Shown here one piece after another: positions 44,403-55,853 of a stretch of DNA of 64,000 nucleotides. The stretch comes from Torymus aiolomorphi (lineage: Eukaryota > Arthropoda > Insecta > Hymenoptera > Torymidae), in the NCBI GenBank assembly GCA_036365515.1, contig CM070875.1, positions 8,460,501 through 8,524,500 on the forward strand, in the 5' to 3' direction. Numbering within the stretch: the first letter of the stretch is position 1; every line of letters begins with the position of its first letter. The translations under genes and the position numbers were made by a program. The notes under the pieces were generated by a model that worked only from the letters and a program-made list of their open reading frames with translations, ran no database searches and was not told the origin of the DNA.

Positions 44403-44811
44403 TGAATTAACTCTTAGCTAGTCTGGGAAATACAACTTCTTCAACTGGAACATTAAGTCAAAAGTTATTGACAATTAATGTGATGTTTTTGCAAAAATTT
44501 GGAGAAGGAGCATTAATTAGGTAAGAAATGTTTTTATTGTTTTTATCGCATTTGCATCTATCATTGCTATGATAAAATTATTCCTTAAAGTCTTCTATAA
44601 TTTTATCAATTATAATTTAATATGCCAATTGACGTATAATTTATATGACAAACAGTATAGTAATTTTTGTAATGATCAAATGAGTAAATATTAACACGAA
44701 TAAAAATGGATATTAAAAGTTTTTCATAAATTAATTTTCTTTTTATAGCAAAATTTTATAAAGCAGAATTACAGACTGGAAGTCAATATGTCAATGCCAT
44801 AAAAATGTCAT
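44403..44811 (+). pseudogene. Unidentified captured exon-like segments, left copy
   Basis: 44417-44520 reads SLGNTTSSTGTLSQKLLTIN then VMFLQKFGEGALI up to a GTAAGA donor. About 44750-44800, after a TTATAG acceptor, reads AELQTGSQYVNAIKM. They look like exon pieces with preserved splice sites but I do not recognise the protein. Confidence 0.35.
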
Positions 44812-44970
44812 GTAGCTGTTAAAAATGTATCCTTAGTCGAAGGATTAAGAGCTTGCCAGAATCCTAATGGATCTTTTACGGCTATGGTGACTGCTTGTGA
44901 GAGTGATACGAGGTTTGTTTATTGTGCCTGCTGTGTGTCAGCTATTCTGGATGACTGGTCTAGAGTATAG
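44812..44970 (+). pseudogene. Captured geranylgeranyltransferase type I beta fragment, left copy
   Basis: The frame reads AVKNVSLVEGLRACQNPNGS, FTAMVTACESDTR, then FVYCACCVSAILDDWSRV and a stop. This is the alpha-alpha barrel repeat of protein prenyltransferase beta subunits; the RFVYCA..C......W block is typical of GGTase-I beta (PGGT1B). Only one barrel segment is present, so it cannot be an enzyme. The inverted copy is at about 53423-53581. Confidence 0.75.
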
Positions 44971-45199
44971 ATAAGTATACAAGTTTTATATAAAAAAAGT
45001 ACAAGTAAAGTTTAAGTATAGTTACTTTGTAAAAACTTTTATTTTTACAGCGCCGTCAAGAATTTATGGATTATTTCTTTTATTTTCAATCGTACTGTTT
45101 CCTGGCATCAAACAGAGACACTTAGTACCTTAAAAAAAGATACTCGTGCCTTCTCATTGGATCTCATAGGCCCTAGGAGCTTCTGTATTCACCAAAATA

Positions 45200-46160
45200 A
45201 AAAGAAATTGCTATTTTCATCATAAACACTGATAAAAACAATGAAAAGTTTAAACGTATAAATGGCAAAAGAGTAGTTCAGTTAAAGTTTAAAATAAGTA
45301 ACAAAAACAGAATCTTGTTCATAAATGTGCGAAATATAAAAATAAGTAAAAATAGATCAATGTGCAGTATTATCTACATGCAAGTGTACAAGTTAACGCG
45401 TGTCAACTTTAATATTCATATTAATCTGTTCGTAAATGATATTGTGATGATTATTGTGGATGGTGCTGCTTAAGCTATAAGTGTATTTTAGTTGAATAAT
45501 TGTGGTGATTGTGTGTAAATGTAATAATAACTTTTAATTGAAGAACAATTAAAATATCGCCAAAACATGATATTGAAAATACTTTTTGCTAACAGTGTTG
45601 TATTCTTTCATAGTGTTATGGTATAAAGATTTATTTTCAATGTCTTCACAATTCTCACATATTAAAATTGATAGTTCACCATGGTGGAAGTTTAAGTTAT
45701 GTGTTACATTTTGAAAAAATATAATCTGAACAGTTTGTTGGAGTTTTTACAATGTTTGGAAGTGTTTGATATGAAAATGAACAAATTAGGTGTATGTTTA
45801 AAATTGACAATTCAGCTTGTATTTTTCAAAATACAACACATGACTTAAACTGACACTATGGTGAACTGTCAATTTTAATATGTGAGGATTGTAAATGAAT
45901 CATTGAAAATAAATCTTTATACCGTAGCACTATGGAAGAATACAACATCATTAACAACAAATATTTTCAATAACATGTTTTGCCTATATTTTAATTGTTC
46001 TTGAATAAAAAGTTATTATTACATTTACCTCAACTTAATATAAACACAAAACAGTTGTAATAATTAACATAAATAAACTAGTTTATGTTATTTCATAAAA
46101 TAAGTAAAGAGTAATTAAAATTTTCATTGTGTTCATCAGTGTTTACGATAAAGTTTGCAT
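45200..46160. repeat. Nested palindrome A within the left arm
   Basis: ATAAACACTGATAAAAACAA (45.22 kb) mirrors ATCAGTGTTTACGATAAA (about 46.14 kb). Internally AGTTCACCATGGTGGAAGTT (about 45673) mirrors AAACTGACACTATGGTGAAC (about 45848). The arms are unequal in length, so this is an older fold-back carried inside the arm; its mirror is at about 52.24-53.19 kb. Confidence 0.6.
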
Positions 46161-46284
46161 TTTATACGTATAATGTAGCAGTGCTTATTTTGTGACTTAT
46201 TTTGTAAATCTCTGATTGGCTGTTTTTTAGTGTACGTACCTTAATCTAAACAAAACAAAAATAGGGTGAGAATAGTTTTTGCTC

Positions 46285-46930
46285 GACAAATTTTTATCTG
46301 AATCCTTTTTCAAACCCTCTTGAAAATAATTATATTCATTTTTAAATATCAAGAGCCACAAATGATTTATATTTTTGAGAACCAGACGGCTTTGAAAACT
46401 TAATATTATTCATTCATCTCAAATTGTGGACCTAGTTACTGACCTTTGTCAAAGCATTAAAAATAGATTAAACATCAATATTCAACAGTTTTATGATAAC
46501 ACTTATACTTACATATCATATTTTATTTAAATATGATTCTAGTAATAAGTTTTTTCCTGCGTAATGGAATACACATTGCTAAACTGTCTGTCATAACATT
46601 GATTTTAACCCCATAGTACTAATTAATTCTTTAGGTTTTGTACACATAATAGTAGATTAATTATGAAATTCAATTTTTAGTAGCTTATAAAATATACGAA
46701 TAGAGTGTATTAGCAGTGCGAGCAGCTCCCATTGAAAAGCTAGACATATAAGTGTTATCATAAAACTGTTGAATATAGAAGTTTAATCTATTTTCCATGC
46801 TTCGACGGAATTCAGTGACAAGGTCCATGACATATATTAGATTCATGAATAATATTAATTTCTCAAATTCTCAAGTTTTCATTATTGGTGTCTCTTGATA
46901 TTTAAAAATAAATAGAGGGTATTGTATAAA
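46285..46930. repeat. Nested palindrome B within the left arm
   Basis: CAACAGTTTTATGATAACAC (about 46484) mirrors GTGTTATCATAAAACTGTTG (about 46753), and the outer AAATATCAAGAG mirrors CTCTTGATATTT. Its partner in the right arm is at about 51.46-52.11 kb. Confidence 0.65.
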
Positions 46931-47232
46931 CAGATTGTATAATTAAAAAAGCCAAGTCTGTGTATCGCTAAGAAAATTTAATAAATATAAATACTTCAAA
47001 AATGTATAAATTTAATACATGTTTTTTACTGCAAAGTCTCAGACAATTGGTGAAAGAACCTCTTAGATTTAACATGGGTAAAAGTAAAATTAGATATAAC
47101 ACTATAATTTTTATTTATATATTCAATTCAAAATCCTTGATACATTAAGTATACAATACGGTAAATATATTTCTTTTTGTATTCTAAAGAATAATTATAT
47201 TTAATCTTGAAAATTTATGCCCTGATTAAAAA

Positions 47233-50093
47233 GGGAGGTATATTCAACTGTCCTCGATTCGCCTCACGATGACGAGCTTCATACGCGAGATCCTGCTTTT
47301 ATAAATTAGAAAACTCAACAAATTAAATGTAGCCTAATCGTGATAGGAGTCAGCCTCTCGAAGACGAGCGACGTACGCGATCATTTCCTTTTTAAAAAGA
47401 GAATACCCTAAACAAAAATAGAGGTATATTAAACTGTCCAGAAGTCGCCTAACGAAGACGAACTTCGTACGAGACTTAAAGCTTTTATAGAAAAACAACC
47501 CTGCTCAAAATGAATGTAGCCTAATCGTGCCAGAAAAGTCGAGCTCTCGCAGAGGAGATTTGTAAGCGAGATTCTGCTTATATAAAATAGAACACTAAAC
47601 AAATTGGATCTATCCTAATCGTGAAGGAGTCGGCCTCTCGAAGACGATCTTTGTACGTGAGCTTCTGCTTTTATAAAATAGAACACACAAGAAATTGTAT
47701 GTAGTTTAATCGTGATAGGAGTCGGACCATCGAAGACGCGCTTCATACAGGAGCAATTGCTATTTGAAAAAGTTGATTACCCCGATAAAAAATGAAGGTA
47801 TATTAAACTGCCCAGGAGTCGCATCTCGAAGACGAGCTTCGTACGCGAGCTTGTACTTTTATAAAATAGAACACTTAACGTATTGAATGTATCTTAATCG
47901 TGATAATAGTCGGCCTCTCGAAGACGAGCTTCGTAAGCGAACTTTTGCTCTTTAAAAAAGGGAATACACTTTAAAAAATGAAGGTATATTTAACTGCCCA
48001 GGGGTCGTCTACCAAATACGAGCTTCGTGCGCGAGATAGTGCTTTTATAAAATAGAACACTGAACGTATTGAATGTACCCTAATGGTGATAGGAGTCAGC
48101 CTCTCGAAGAGCTTCGTTATAGGCGAGCTTTCGGTTTTTTAAAAACTGATTATAACGTGATAAATGGAGGTATATTAAACTGTCCAAGATTCGCCTATCG
48201 AAGAGGAGCTTTGTAGGCGAGCATCTACTTTTATAAAAAAAGAACGCTGCTCTAAATGAATGTAGACTAATCGTGACAAAGGAGTCAATATCTCTAAGAG
48301 GAACTCCGTAAGGGAGGGTATCGAAAAGGCGAACGTTCACTTCGTATTTGCAGCAAAATATCAATTTTTGTTACTTCGAATTACGTTATTTCTTTATGAC
48401 TTTTTTAAGGAATCCATATAATTAGAATGTTCAAATCATCGACTGGTCATGAAGAATAATAAAAATATGATCGATATAATTGCATTCGAATCGTTATTGT
48501 CCAAAATATGAAAATTTTTTCTAACCATCAAGTAGAAAGTTCACAAGTGCGAAAAACATGAAGTATTTAGACTAACTACTATCGTTTTTCACCCTTCTGA
48601 ACCATCTACTTTAGAGCCAGAAAAAATTTTCATGTTTTAGACAATAACGATTCGAATGCAACTATATCGATCATATTTTCTTTATTCTACATGACTAGTC
48701 GACGATTCGAACATTCTATAATTACATGCATTCGTTAAAAAAGTCATGAGTAAATAACATAATTCGAAGTAACAAAATTTGATATTTTGCTGCAAATACG
48801 AAGTGAACGTTCGCCTTTTCGATACCCACCTCTCCGTAAGTGAGCTGTTGCTTTTTCAAAAAGGGAATACACTCGTCAAAAATGGAGGAATATTAAACTG
48901 CCCAGGAGTCGCATCTCGAAGACGAGCTTCGTACGCGAGCTTTTGCTTTTTTAATACCCTGATAAAAAGTGGAGGTATATTAAATTGGCCAGGTGGCGCC
49001 TCTCAAAGACGAGTATCGTACGCGAGTTCAAGCTTTTATAAAAAAAAATGCTGCTCAAAATGAATGTAGCCTAATCGTGCCAGAGGAGTCGAGTTCTCGA
49101 AGAAGAGTTCCGTAGGCGAGCTTCGGGTTTTTAAAAAAGTAATTACCCTGATAAATAAAAAATGGAGCTATAATGAACGGTTCAGGAATCGCCTCTGGAA
49201 GACGAGCTTCGTGCGCAAGCTTTTGCTTTTTTAAAAAGTGAATATACCCTGATAAAAAGTGGAGGTATATTAAACTGTTCAGGAGCCGCTTATCGAAGAC
49301 GAGCTTCCTAGGTGCGAGCATCTACTTTTATAAAAAAAGAACGATGCTCGAAATGAATGGATACTATAATCGTACCAGAGGAGTCGAGCTCTCGAAGAGG
49401 AGCTTCGTAAGCGAGCTTTTGCTTATTCAAAAAGGAAATACACTCATAAAAAATGGAGGTATATTATAATGTCCAGAAGTCACCTCTCGAAGACAAGCTT
49501 CGGAAGCGAGATTCTGCTTATATAAAATAGAACACTTAACAAATTGGATCTATCATAATCGTGAAGGAGTCGGCCTCTCGAAGACGAGCTTCGTACGTGA
49601 GCTTCTGCTTTTATAAAATAGAACACACAACAAATTGTATGTAGTTTAATCGTAATAGGAGTCGGACCCTCGAAAACGCGCTTCATACACGAGCAATTGC
49701 TATTTTAAAAAGTGAATACCCCGATAAAAAAATGAAGGTATATTAAATTGTCCAGGAGGCGCCTATCGAAGACGAGCTTCGTACACGAGTCTAAGTTTAT
49801 ATAAAAAAAAGAACGCTGCTCAAAATGAATTTAGCTTAATCGTGCCAGAGGAGTCGGTCACTCAAAGACGAGCTTCTTTCGAGAACTTTTGCATTTTTTA
49901 AAAGTGAATACCCTGATGAAAAATGCAGGTATATTAAGCTGCCCAGTTGTCGCCTCTCGAAGACGAGCTTCATACGCGAGCTTTTTACTTTTATAAATTA
50001 GAACACTTACATAAATGCATTTATCCTAATCGTGATAATAGCCAGCGAGATTTTCCTTTTTTAAATACGGAATACACTCGTCAAAAATGAAGG

Positions 50094-50125
<32 letters not shown>

Positions 50126-51160
50126 ACTGCCCAGGGGTCGCCTCCCAAAGACCTAAAATAGAACCCTTAACACAATGAATGTATCCTAATCGTGATAGGA
50201 GTCGGCCTCTCGAAGACGAGCTTCGTACGCGAGATTCTGCTATTAAAAAATAGAACATTTAACGCATTGAATGTAGCCTAATCGTAATAGGAGTCGGCCT
50301 CTCGAAGACTAGCTTCGTACGCGAGCTTTTCCTTTTTTAAGGAGTTGTCCAGGAGTTGTCTATCGAAGACGAGCTTCGTAGGCCAGCATCAACTTTAATA
50401 AAAAAAGAACGATACACGAAATGAATGTAGACTAATCGTGCCAGAGAAGTGGAGCTCTCGAAGAGGAGCTTCCTAAGCGAGCGTTTGTTTTCTTAAAAAG
50501 AATAAAATACACTCATAAAACATGGAGGTATATAAAAGTACAAGCTCGCGTACGAAGCTCGTCTTCGAGATGCGACTCCTGGGCAGTTTAATATACCTTC
50601 ATTTTTTATCGGGGTAATCAACTTTTTCAAATAGCAATTGCTCCTGTATGAAGCGCGTCTTCGATGGTCCGACTCCTATCACGATTAAACTACATACAAT
50701 TTCTTGTGTGTTCTATTTTATAAAAGCAGAAGCTCACGTACAAAGATCGTCTTCGAGAGGCCGACTCCTTCACGATTAGGATAGATCCAATTTGTTTAGT
50801 GTTCTATTTTATATAAGCAGAATCTCGCTTACAAATCTCCTCTGCGAGAGCTCGACTTTTCTGGCACGATTAGGCTACATTCATTTTGAGCAGGGTTCTT
50901 TTTTTATAAAAGCTTTAAGTCGCGTACGAAGCTCGTCTTCGATAGGCGACTCCTGGACAGTTTAATATACCTCTATTTTTGTTCAGGGTATTCACTTTTT
51001 AAAAAAGGAAATGATCGCGTACTTCGCTCGTCTTCGAAAGGCTGACTCCTATCACGATTAGGCTACATTTAATTTGTTGAGTTTTCTAATTTATAAAAGC
51101 AGGATCTCGCGTATGAAGCTCGTCATCGTGAGGCGAATCAAGGACAGTTGAATATCCTCC
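47233..51160. repeat. ~93-bp satellite array, inverted at 50531
   Basis: About 36-40 monomers of 92-95 bp. Two alternating types are visible: A (TATTAAACTGCCCAGGAGTC...) and B (TAATCGTGATAGGAGTCGG...). Both run into CTCGAAGACGAGCTTCGTAC, whose CGAAG-ACGAG-CTTCG core is a small hairpin. The array is head-to-tail from 47233 to 50530, then switches orientation because 50531 onward is the mirrored arm. It is interrupted by a 512-bp MITE. Confidence 0.85.
48316..48827. mobile_element. Palindromic MITE inserted in the satellite (512 bp)
   Basis: Ends are GGGTATCGAAAAGGCGAACG and its reverse complement. The inverted similarity continues to a centre at about 48571. CTCCGTAAG occurs on both sides just outside, which may reflect the host monomer or a duplication. 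It has no ORF and is present only in the loop, not in the mirrored arms. Confidence 0.65.
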
Positions 51161-53422
51161 CTTTTTAATCAGGGCATAAATTTTCAAGATTAAATATAAT
51201 TATTCTTTAGAATACAAAAAGAAATATATTTACCGTATTGTATACTTAATGTATCAAGGATTTTGAATTGAATATATAAATAAAAATTATAGTGTTATAT
51301 CTAATTTTACTTTTACCCATGTTAAATCTAAGAGGTTCTTTCATCAATTGTCTGAGACTTTGCAGTAAAAAACATGTATTAAATTTATACATTTTTGAAG
51401 TATTTATATTTATTAAATTTTCTTAGCGATACACAGACTTGGCTTTTTTAATTATACAATCTGTTTATACAATACCCTCTATTTATTTTTAAATATCAAG
51501 AGACACCAATAATGAAAACTTGAGAATTTGAGAAATTAATATTATTCATGAATCTAATATATGTCATGGACCTTGTCACTGAATTCCGTCGAAGCATGGA
51601 AAATAGATTAAACTTCTATATTCAACAGTTTTATGATAACACTTATATGTCTAGCTTTTCAATGGGAGCTGCTCGCACTGCTAATACACTCTATTCGTAT
51701 ATTTTATAAGCTACTAAAAATTGAATTTCATAATTAATCTACTATTATGTGTACAAAACCTAAAGAATTAATTAGTACTATGGGGTTAAAATCAATGTTA
51801 TGACAGACAGTTTAGCAATGTGTATTCCATTACGCAGGAAAAAACTTATTACTAGAATCATATTTAAATAAAATATGATATGTAAGTATAAGTGTTATCA
51901 TAAAACTGTTGAATATTGATGTTTAATCTATTTTTAATGCTTTGACAAAGGTCAGTAACTAGGTCCACAATTTGAGATGAATGAATAATATTAAGTTTTC
52001 AAAGCCGTCTGGTTCTCAAAAATATAAATCATTTGTGGCTCTTGATATTTAAAAATGAATATAATTATTTTCAAGAGGGTTTGAAAAAGGATTCAGATAA
52101 AAATTTGTCGAGCAAAAACTATTCTCACCCTATTTTTGTTTTGTTTAGATTAAGGTACGTACACTAAAAAACAGCCAATCAGAGATTTACAAAATAAGTC
52201 ACAAAATAAGCACTGCTACATTATACGTATAAAATGCAAACTTTATCGTAAACACTGATGAACACAATGAAAATTTTAATTACTCTTTACTTATTTTATG
52301 AAATAACATAAACTAGTTTATTTATGTTAATTATTACAACTGTTTTGTGTTTATATTAAGTTGAGGTAAATGTAATAATAACTTTTTATTCAAGAACAAT
52401 TAAAATATAGGCAAAACATGTTATTGAAAATATTTGTTGTTAATGATGTTGTATTCTTCCATAGTGCTACGGTATAAAGATTTATTTTCAATGATTCATT
52501 TACAATCCTCACATATTAAAATTGACAGTTCACCATAGTGTCAGTTTAAGTCATGTGTTGTATTTTGAAAAATACAAGCTGAATTGTCAATTTTAAACAT
52601 ACACCTAATTTGTTCATTTTCATATCAAACACTTCCAAACATTGTAAAAACTCCAACAAACTGTTCAGATTATATTTTTTCAAAATGTAACACATAACTT
52701 AAACTTCCACCATGGTGAACTATCAATTTTAATATGTGAGAATTGTGAAGACATTGAAAATAAATCTTTATACCATAACACTATGAAAGAATACAACACT
52801 GTTAGCAAAAAGTATTTTCAATATCATGTTTTGGCGATATTTTAATTGTTCTTCAATTAAAAGTTATTATTACATTTACACACAATCACCACAATTATTC
52901 AACTAAAATACACTTATAGCTTAAGCAGCACCATCCACAATAATCATCACAATATCATTTACGAACAGATTAATATGAATATTAAAGTTGACACGCGTTA
53001 ACTTGTACACTTGCATGTAGATAATACTGCACATTGATCTATTTTTACTTATTTTTATATTTCGCACATTTATGAATAAGATTCTGTTTTTGTTACTTAT
53101 TTTAAACTTTAACTGAACTACTCTTTTGCCTTTTATACGTTTAAACTTTTCATTGTTTTTATCAGTGTTTATGATGAAAATAGCAATTTCTTTTTATTTT
53201 GGTGAATACAGAAGCTCCTAGGGCCTATGAGATCCAATGAGAAGGCACGAGTATCTTTTTTAAGGTACTAAGTGTCTCTGTTTGATGCCAGGAAACAGTA
53301 CGATTGAAAATAAAAGAAATAATCCATAAATTCTTGACGGCGCTGTAAAAATAAAAGTTTTTACAAAGTAACTATACTTAAACTTTACTTGTACTTTTTT
53401 TATATAAAACTTGTATACTTAT

Positions 53423-53581
53423 CTATACTCTAGACCAGTCATCCAGAATAGCTGACACACAGCAGGCACAATAAACAAACCTCGTATCACTCTCACAAGC
53501 AGTCACCATAGCCGTAAAAGATCCATTAGGATTCTGGCAAGCTCTTAATCCTTCGACTAAGGATACATTTTTAACAGCTAC
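53423..53581 (-). pseudogene. Captured geranylgeranyltransferase I beta fragment, right copy
   Basis: Mirror of 44812-44970, with the same RFVYCACC motif and stop. It is offset by one base from the exact mirror position, showing a 1-bp indel between the arms. Confidence 0.7.
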
Positions 53582-53991
53582 ATGACATTTTTATGGCATT
53601 GACATATTGACTTCCAGTCTGTAATTCTGCTTTATAAAATTTTGCTATAAAAAGAAAATTAATTTATGAAAAACTTTTAATATCCATTTTTATTCGTGTT
53701 AATATTTACTCATTTGATCATTACAAAAATTACTATACTGTTTGTCATATAAATTATACGTCAATTGGCATATTAAATTATAATTGATAAAATTATAGAA
53801 GACTTTAAGGAATAATTTTATCATAGCAATGATAGATGCAAATGCGATAAAAACAATAAAAACATTTCTTACCTAATTAATGCTCCTTCTCCAAATTTTT
53901 GCAAAAACATCACATTAATTGTCAATAACTTTTGACTTAATGTTCCAGTTGAAGAAGTTGTATTTCCCAGACTAGCTAAGAGTTAATTCAT

Positions 53992-54656
53992 TTCCATGGC
54001 TTGTGTTGTATTATAGCGTTTTCTACCATAAATGTATTTGTGTCATAGCAATACAGCCAACTTTTTGAACTTGTTGAATCTGTTGCATTTGCCAAACTTG
54101 TTGTTGAACTGGCATACTCTGCATGTATTGAACATATTTTATTAGATACGTCATTTGTTGAGGTTGAGGCTGAGGTTGCAGTTGGGCTTGATGATGAATT
54201 GGAGACGGTTGTATATCGCTGGCTGTGACACTTGTTACTGTTGTATTGGAGGCGAAGCAGCACTAGACAAGCTCTTGGAATTATTGTTGCGCTCCTGATG
54301 CAGCTTGTGTTTTAGCAGCATTGGCACTCATATTTCCTATATAATAAAATTAAATTGCGAGTAATTTATTTTATAAATTGAAACTGACGAAGGCTATAAA
54401 CAACAAATGAACTCTTACTTTTGAAGCCACTTTGTTGGATGAGGTACTCGCATAAGTATTTAATACAGGTGGTTGTGCCTCTGGAGGATCAGGATTTACT
54501 ACAATAGTCTTCATCGACATCAATCTCTTCAACTCTCGAAGAACTACTTGCTCAGCCACACTTTCATCCAAAAAAACATCACGAACACCAGCTATCACAT
54601 CTTTAATTACAGTGTTGTAATTTGTATAAATTAGTAAAAAATAATGTGGCACTTTC
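53992..54656 (-). pseudogene. Captured TFIIA large-subunit fragment, right copy
   Basis: Mirror of 43738-44402. It keeps the DVIAGVRDVFLDES block, the intron and the Gln-rich linker with the same disabling stop. Confidence 0.78.
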
Positions 54657-54975
54657 CTAAAAGAAAAAAAAAAATTAGTGTAATGTAAATATGTAAATAT
54701 AAAAAGTAAATCAAAATACTTACTCGATAACAACAGTCACTTCACAATAGTAATTCCAGTCAATTTTGGTTGAATCATTACTTTCACATTCAAAAATAAT
54801 ATTAATACTCTAACCTCCTAATACGCTTTCCCACTGTTTTGAAAAGTCAGACGATAAGACAAGGAATCCGAAATCGGAACGTTGCGGCTCGCTCGCGTGT
54901 CGCGCTGCTGCCAACATTCAAACATTTCGGCCTGTGATTACGGTCGGGAGAATTCTCCCGATAATCCCATCACTG

Positions 54976-54983
54976 GTGCCGTA
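54976..54983. repeat. Target-site duplication GTGCCGTA (right)
   Basis: Matches 43411-43418 exactly and directly abuts the terminal CATCACTG of the fold-back element. Confidence 0.9.
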
Positions 54984-55306
54984 CGATTCGTAAGACGGTA
55001 GCGCCTCGGGCGTTTCGTATAGCAGCATCACGAATTTCACCAGCGGCCCGAAATCACTAAACAAATGTTCCGAGCGCTATCTTTCGGGCGTATGCCCGAA
55101 ATCAGTAGCATGGAGTTGCACGTCGTTTCATTCAGGGGGTAGAAATATTCGTTTTTCATCTGTTTTTAGGTGAGAAATGGCCATTTCTCACCTGTTTTAG
55201 GGCAGAAATGAATATTTCTCACTGGTTTTTAATTTCTCACCTGTTTTAGGGTAGAAGTGGATATTTCTTACCGCTTTCATAAAATACGCTCCAAATGCGA
55301 AATTTG
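54984..55306. repeat. Minisatellite of small inverted units
   Basis: From about 55140 to 55285 a motif around AGAAATATTC and TTTCTCACCTGTTTTAGG is repeated three to four times with local inversions. The GC-richer sequence to its left is the flank of the hAT insertion. No ORF is seen. Confidence 0.5.
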
Positions 55307-55539
55307 GAACCGGTTGACCAAATGAGCTGAAATTTCTTAGAGATCTTCCTAATATGTTTTATCACAAACTGAGCGCGGTAGATTTCCGAAAATTCAATTA
55401 AATAAGAATGGAAAATCCGATTAATGGTGTAAAATATTTATAAATATTCACCTTTTTGGAAATCTGTCACGCTCAGTTTGTGAAAAAACATATTAGGAAG
55501 ATCTCTAAGAAATTTCAGCTCATTTAGTCGACCGGTTTC
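55307..55539. mobile_element. Palindromic MITE, about 233 bp
   Basis: AACCGGTTGACCAAATGAGC at the left mirrors GCTCATTTAGTCGACCGGTT at the right. TCTTAGAGATCTTCCTAATA and AAACTGAGCG are also mirrored. The loop is AT-rich, with no ORF. Confidence 0.65.
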
Positions 55540-55853
55540 AGAGAAAATCTGTGAGAACTGAGAGAATATGCAAAAAATAGTGTTAACACTTAGTGGCTAT
55601 TACAAACCTGCAAATCAAGATAAAGGAGTCTAGCTAGGATTAAAATGTCGACTTTTATGAGTATTTTGAATACGTAATATTGTTTTTAATGTATACTCGT
55701 ACATAAAAAAATATACTGGACTAATTAAAGCAAATCTTGTTTTTTCAGCATTTAACTAAGGCCCACTTAAATATAAATATTATACATAACAAAAATTGTA
55801 TGGGATTTTCAAATATTATGTTCTATGGCTAAAACACATGAATATATTTAGTG

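Larger units (their letters stand above)
43419..47863 (+). repeat. Left 4.4-kb arm of the hAT fold-back
   Basis: Outer to inner: terminal CAGTGATGGG; a TFIIA large-subunit fragment; a GGTase-I beta fragment; palindrome A (about 45.2-46.16 kb); palindrome B (about 46.29-46.93 kb); the satellite from about 47233. It matches the right arm with a few substitutions and 1-bp indels. Confidence 0.92.
43419..54975. mobile_element. Giant hAT-type fold-back element with captured gene fragments (11.56 kb)
   Basis: Ends are CAGTGATGGGATTATCGGG and its reverse complement, with an 8-bp target duplication, as in hAT elements. The left arm 43419-47863 and right arm 50531-54975 are 4,445 bp each and almost identical; the position sum is 98,394 at both ends and differs by at most 1 at the internal positions checked. 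The loop is 47864-50530. No transposase is visible, so mobility would depend on a hAT transposase elsewhere. The arms carry fragments of two host genes (TFIIA large subunit and geranylgeranyltransferase I beta), nested palindromes, and at their inner ends a ~93-bp satellite that also fills the loop. It lies about 0.7 kb upstream of the first visible transporter exon and may be inside an intron of that gene. Confidence 0.9.
50531..54975 (-). repeat. Right 4.4-kb arm of the hAT fold-back
   Basis: Reverse complement of 43419-47863, including all captured fragments and nested palindromes. The substitutions seen are few; the TFIIA fragment, for example, has Pro for Thr at one position, and the Q-rich segment one Ile/Thr change. 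Confidence 0.92.

Noticed and set aside
43741..44405. Functional TFIIA gene
   Set aside because: Only the N-terminal helix block and part of the Q-rich linker are present, with stops and frame changes, in two inverted copies inside a transposon.
47233..51160. CRISPR-like array
   Set aside because: Monomers of about 93 bp are repeated over their full length with no unique spacers, in a eukaryotic transposon; it is a satellite.
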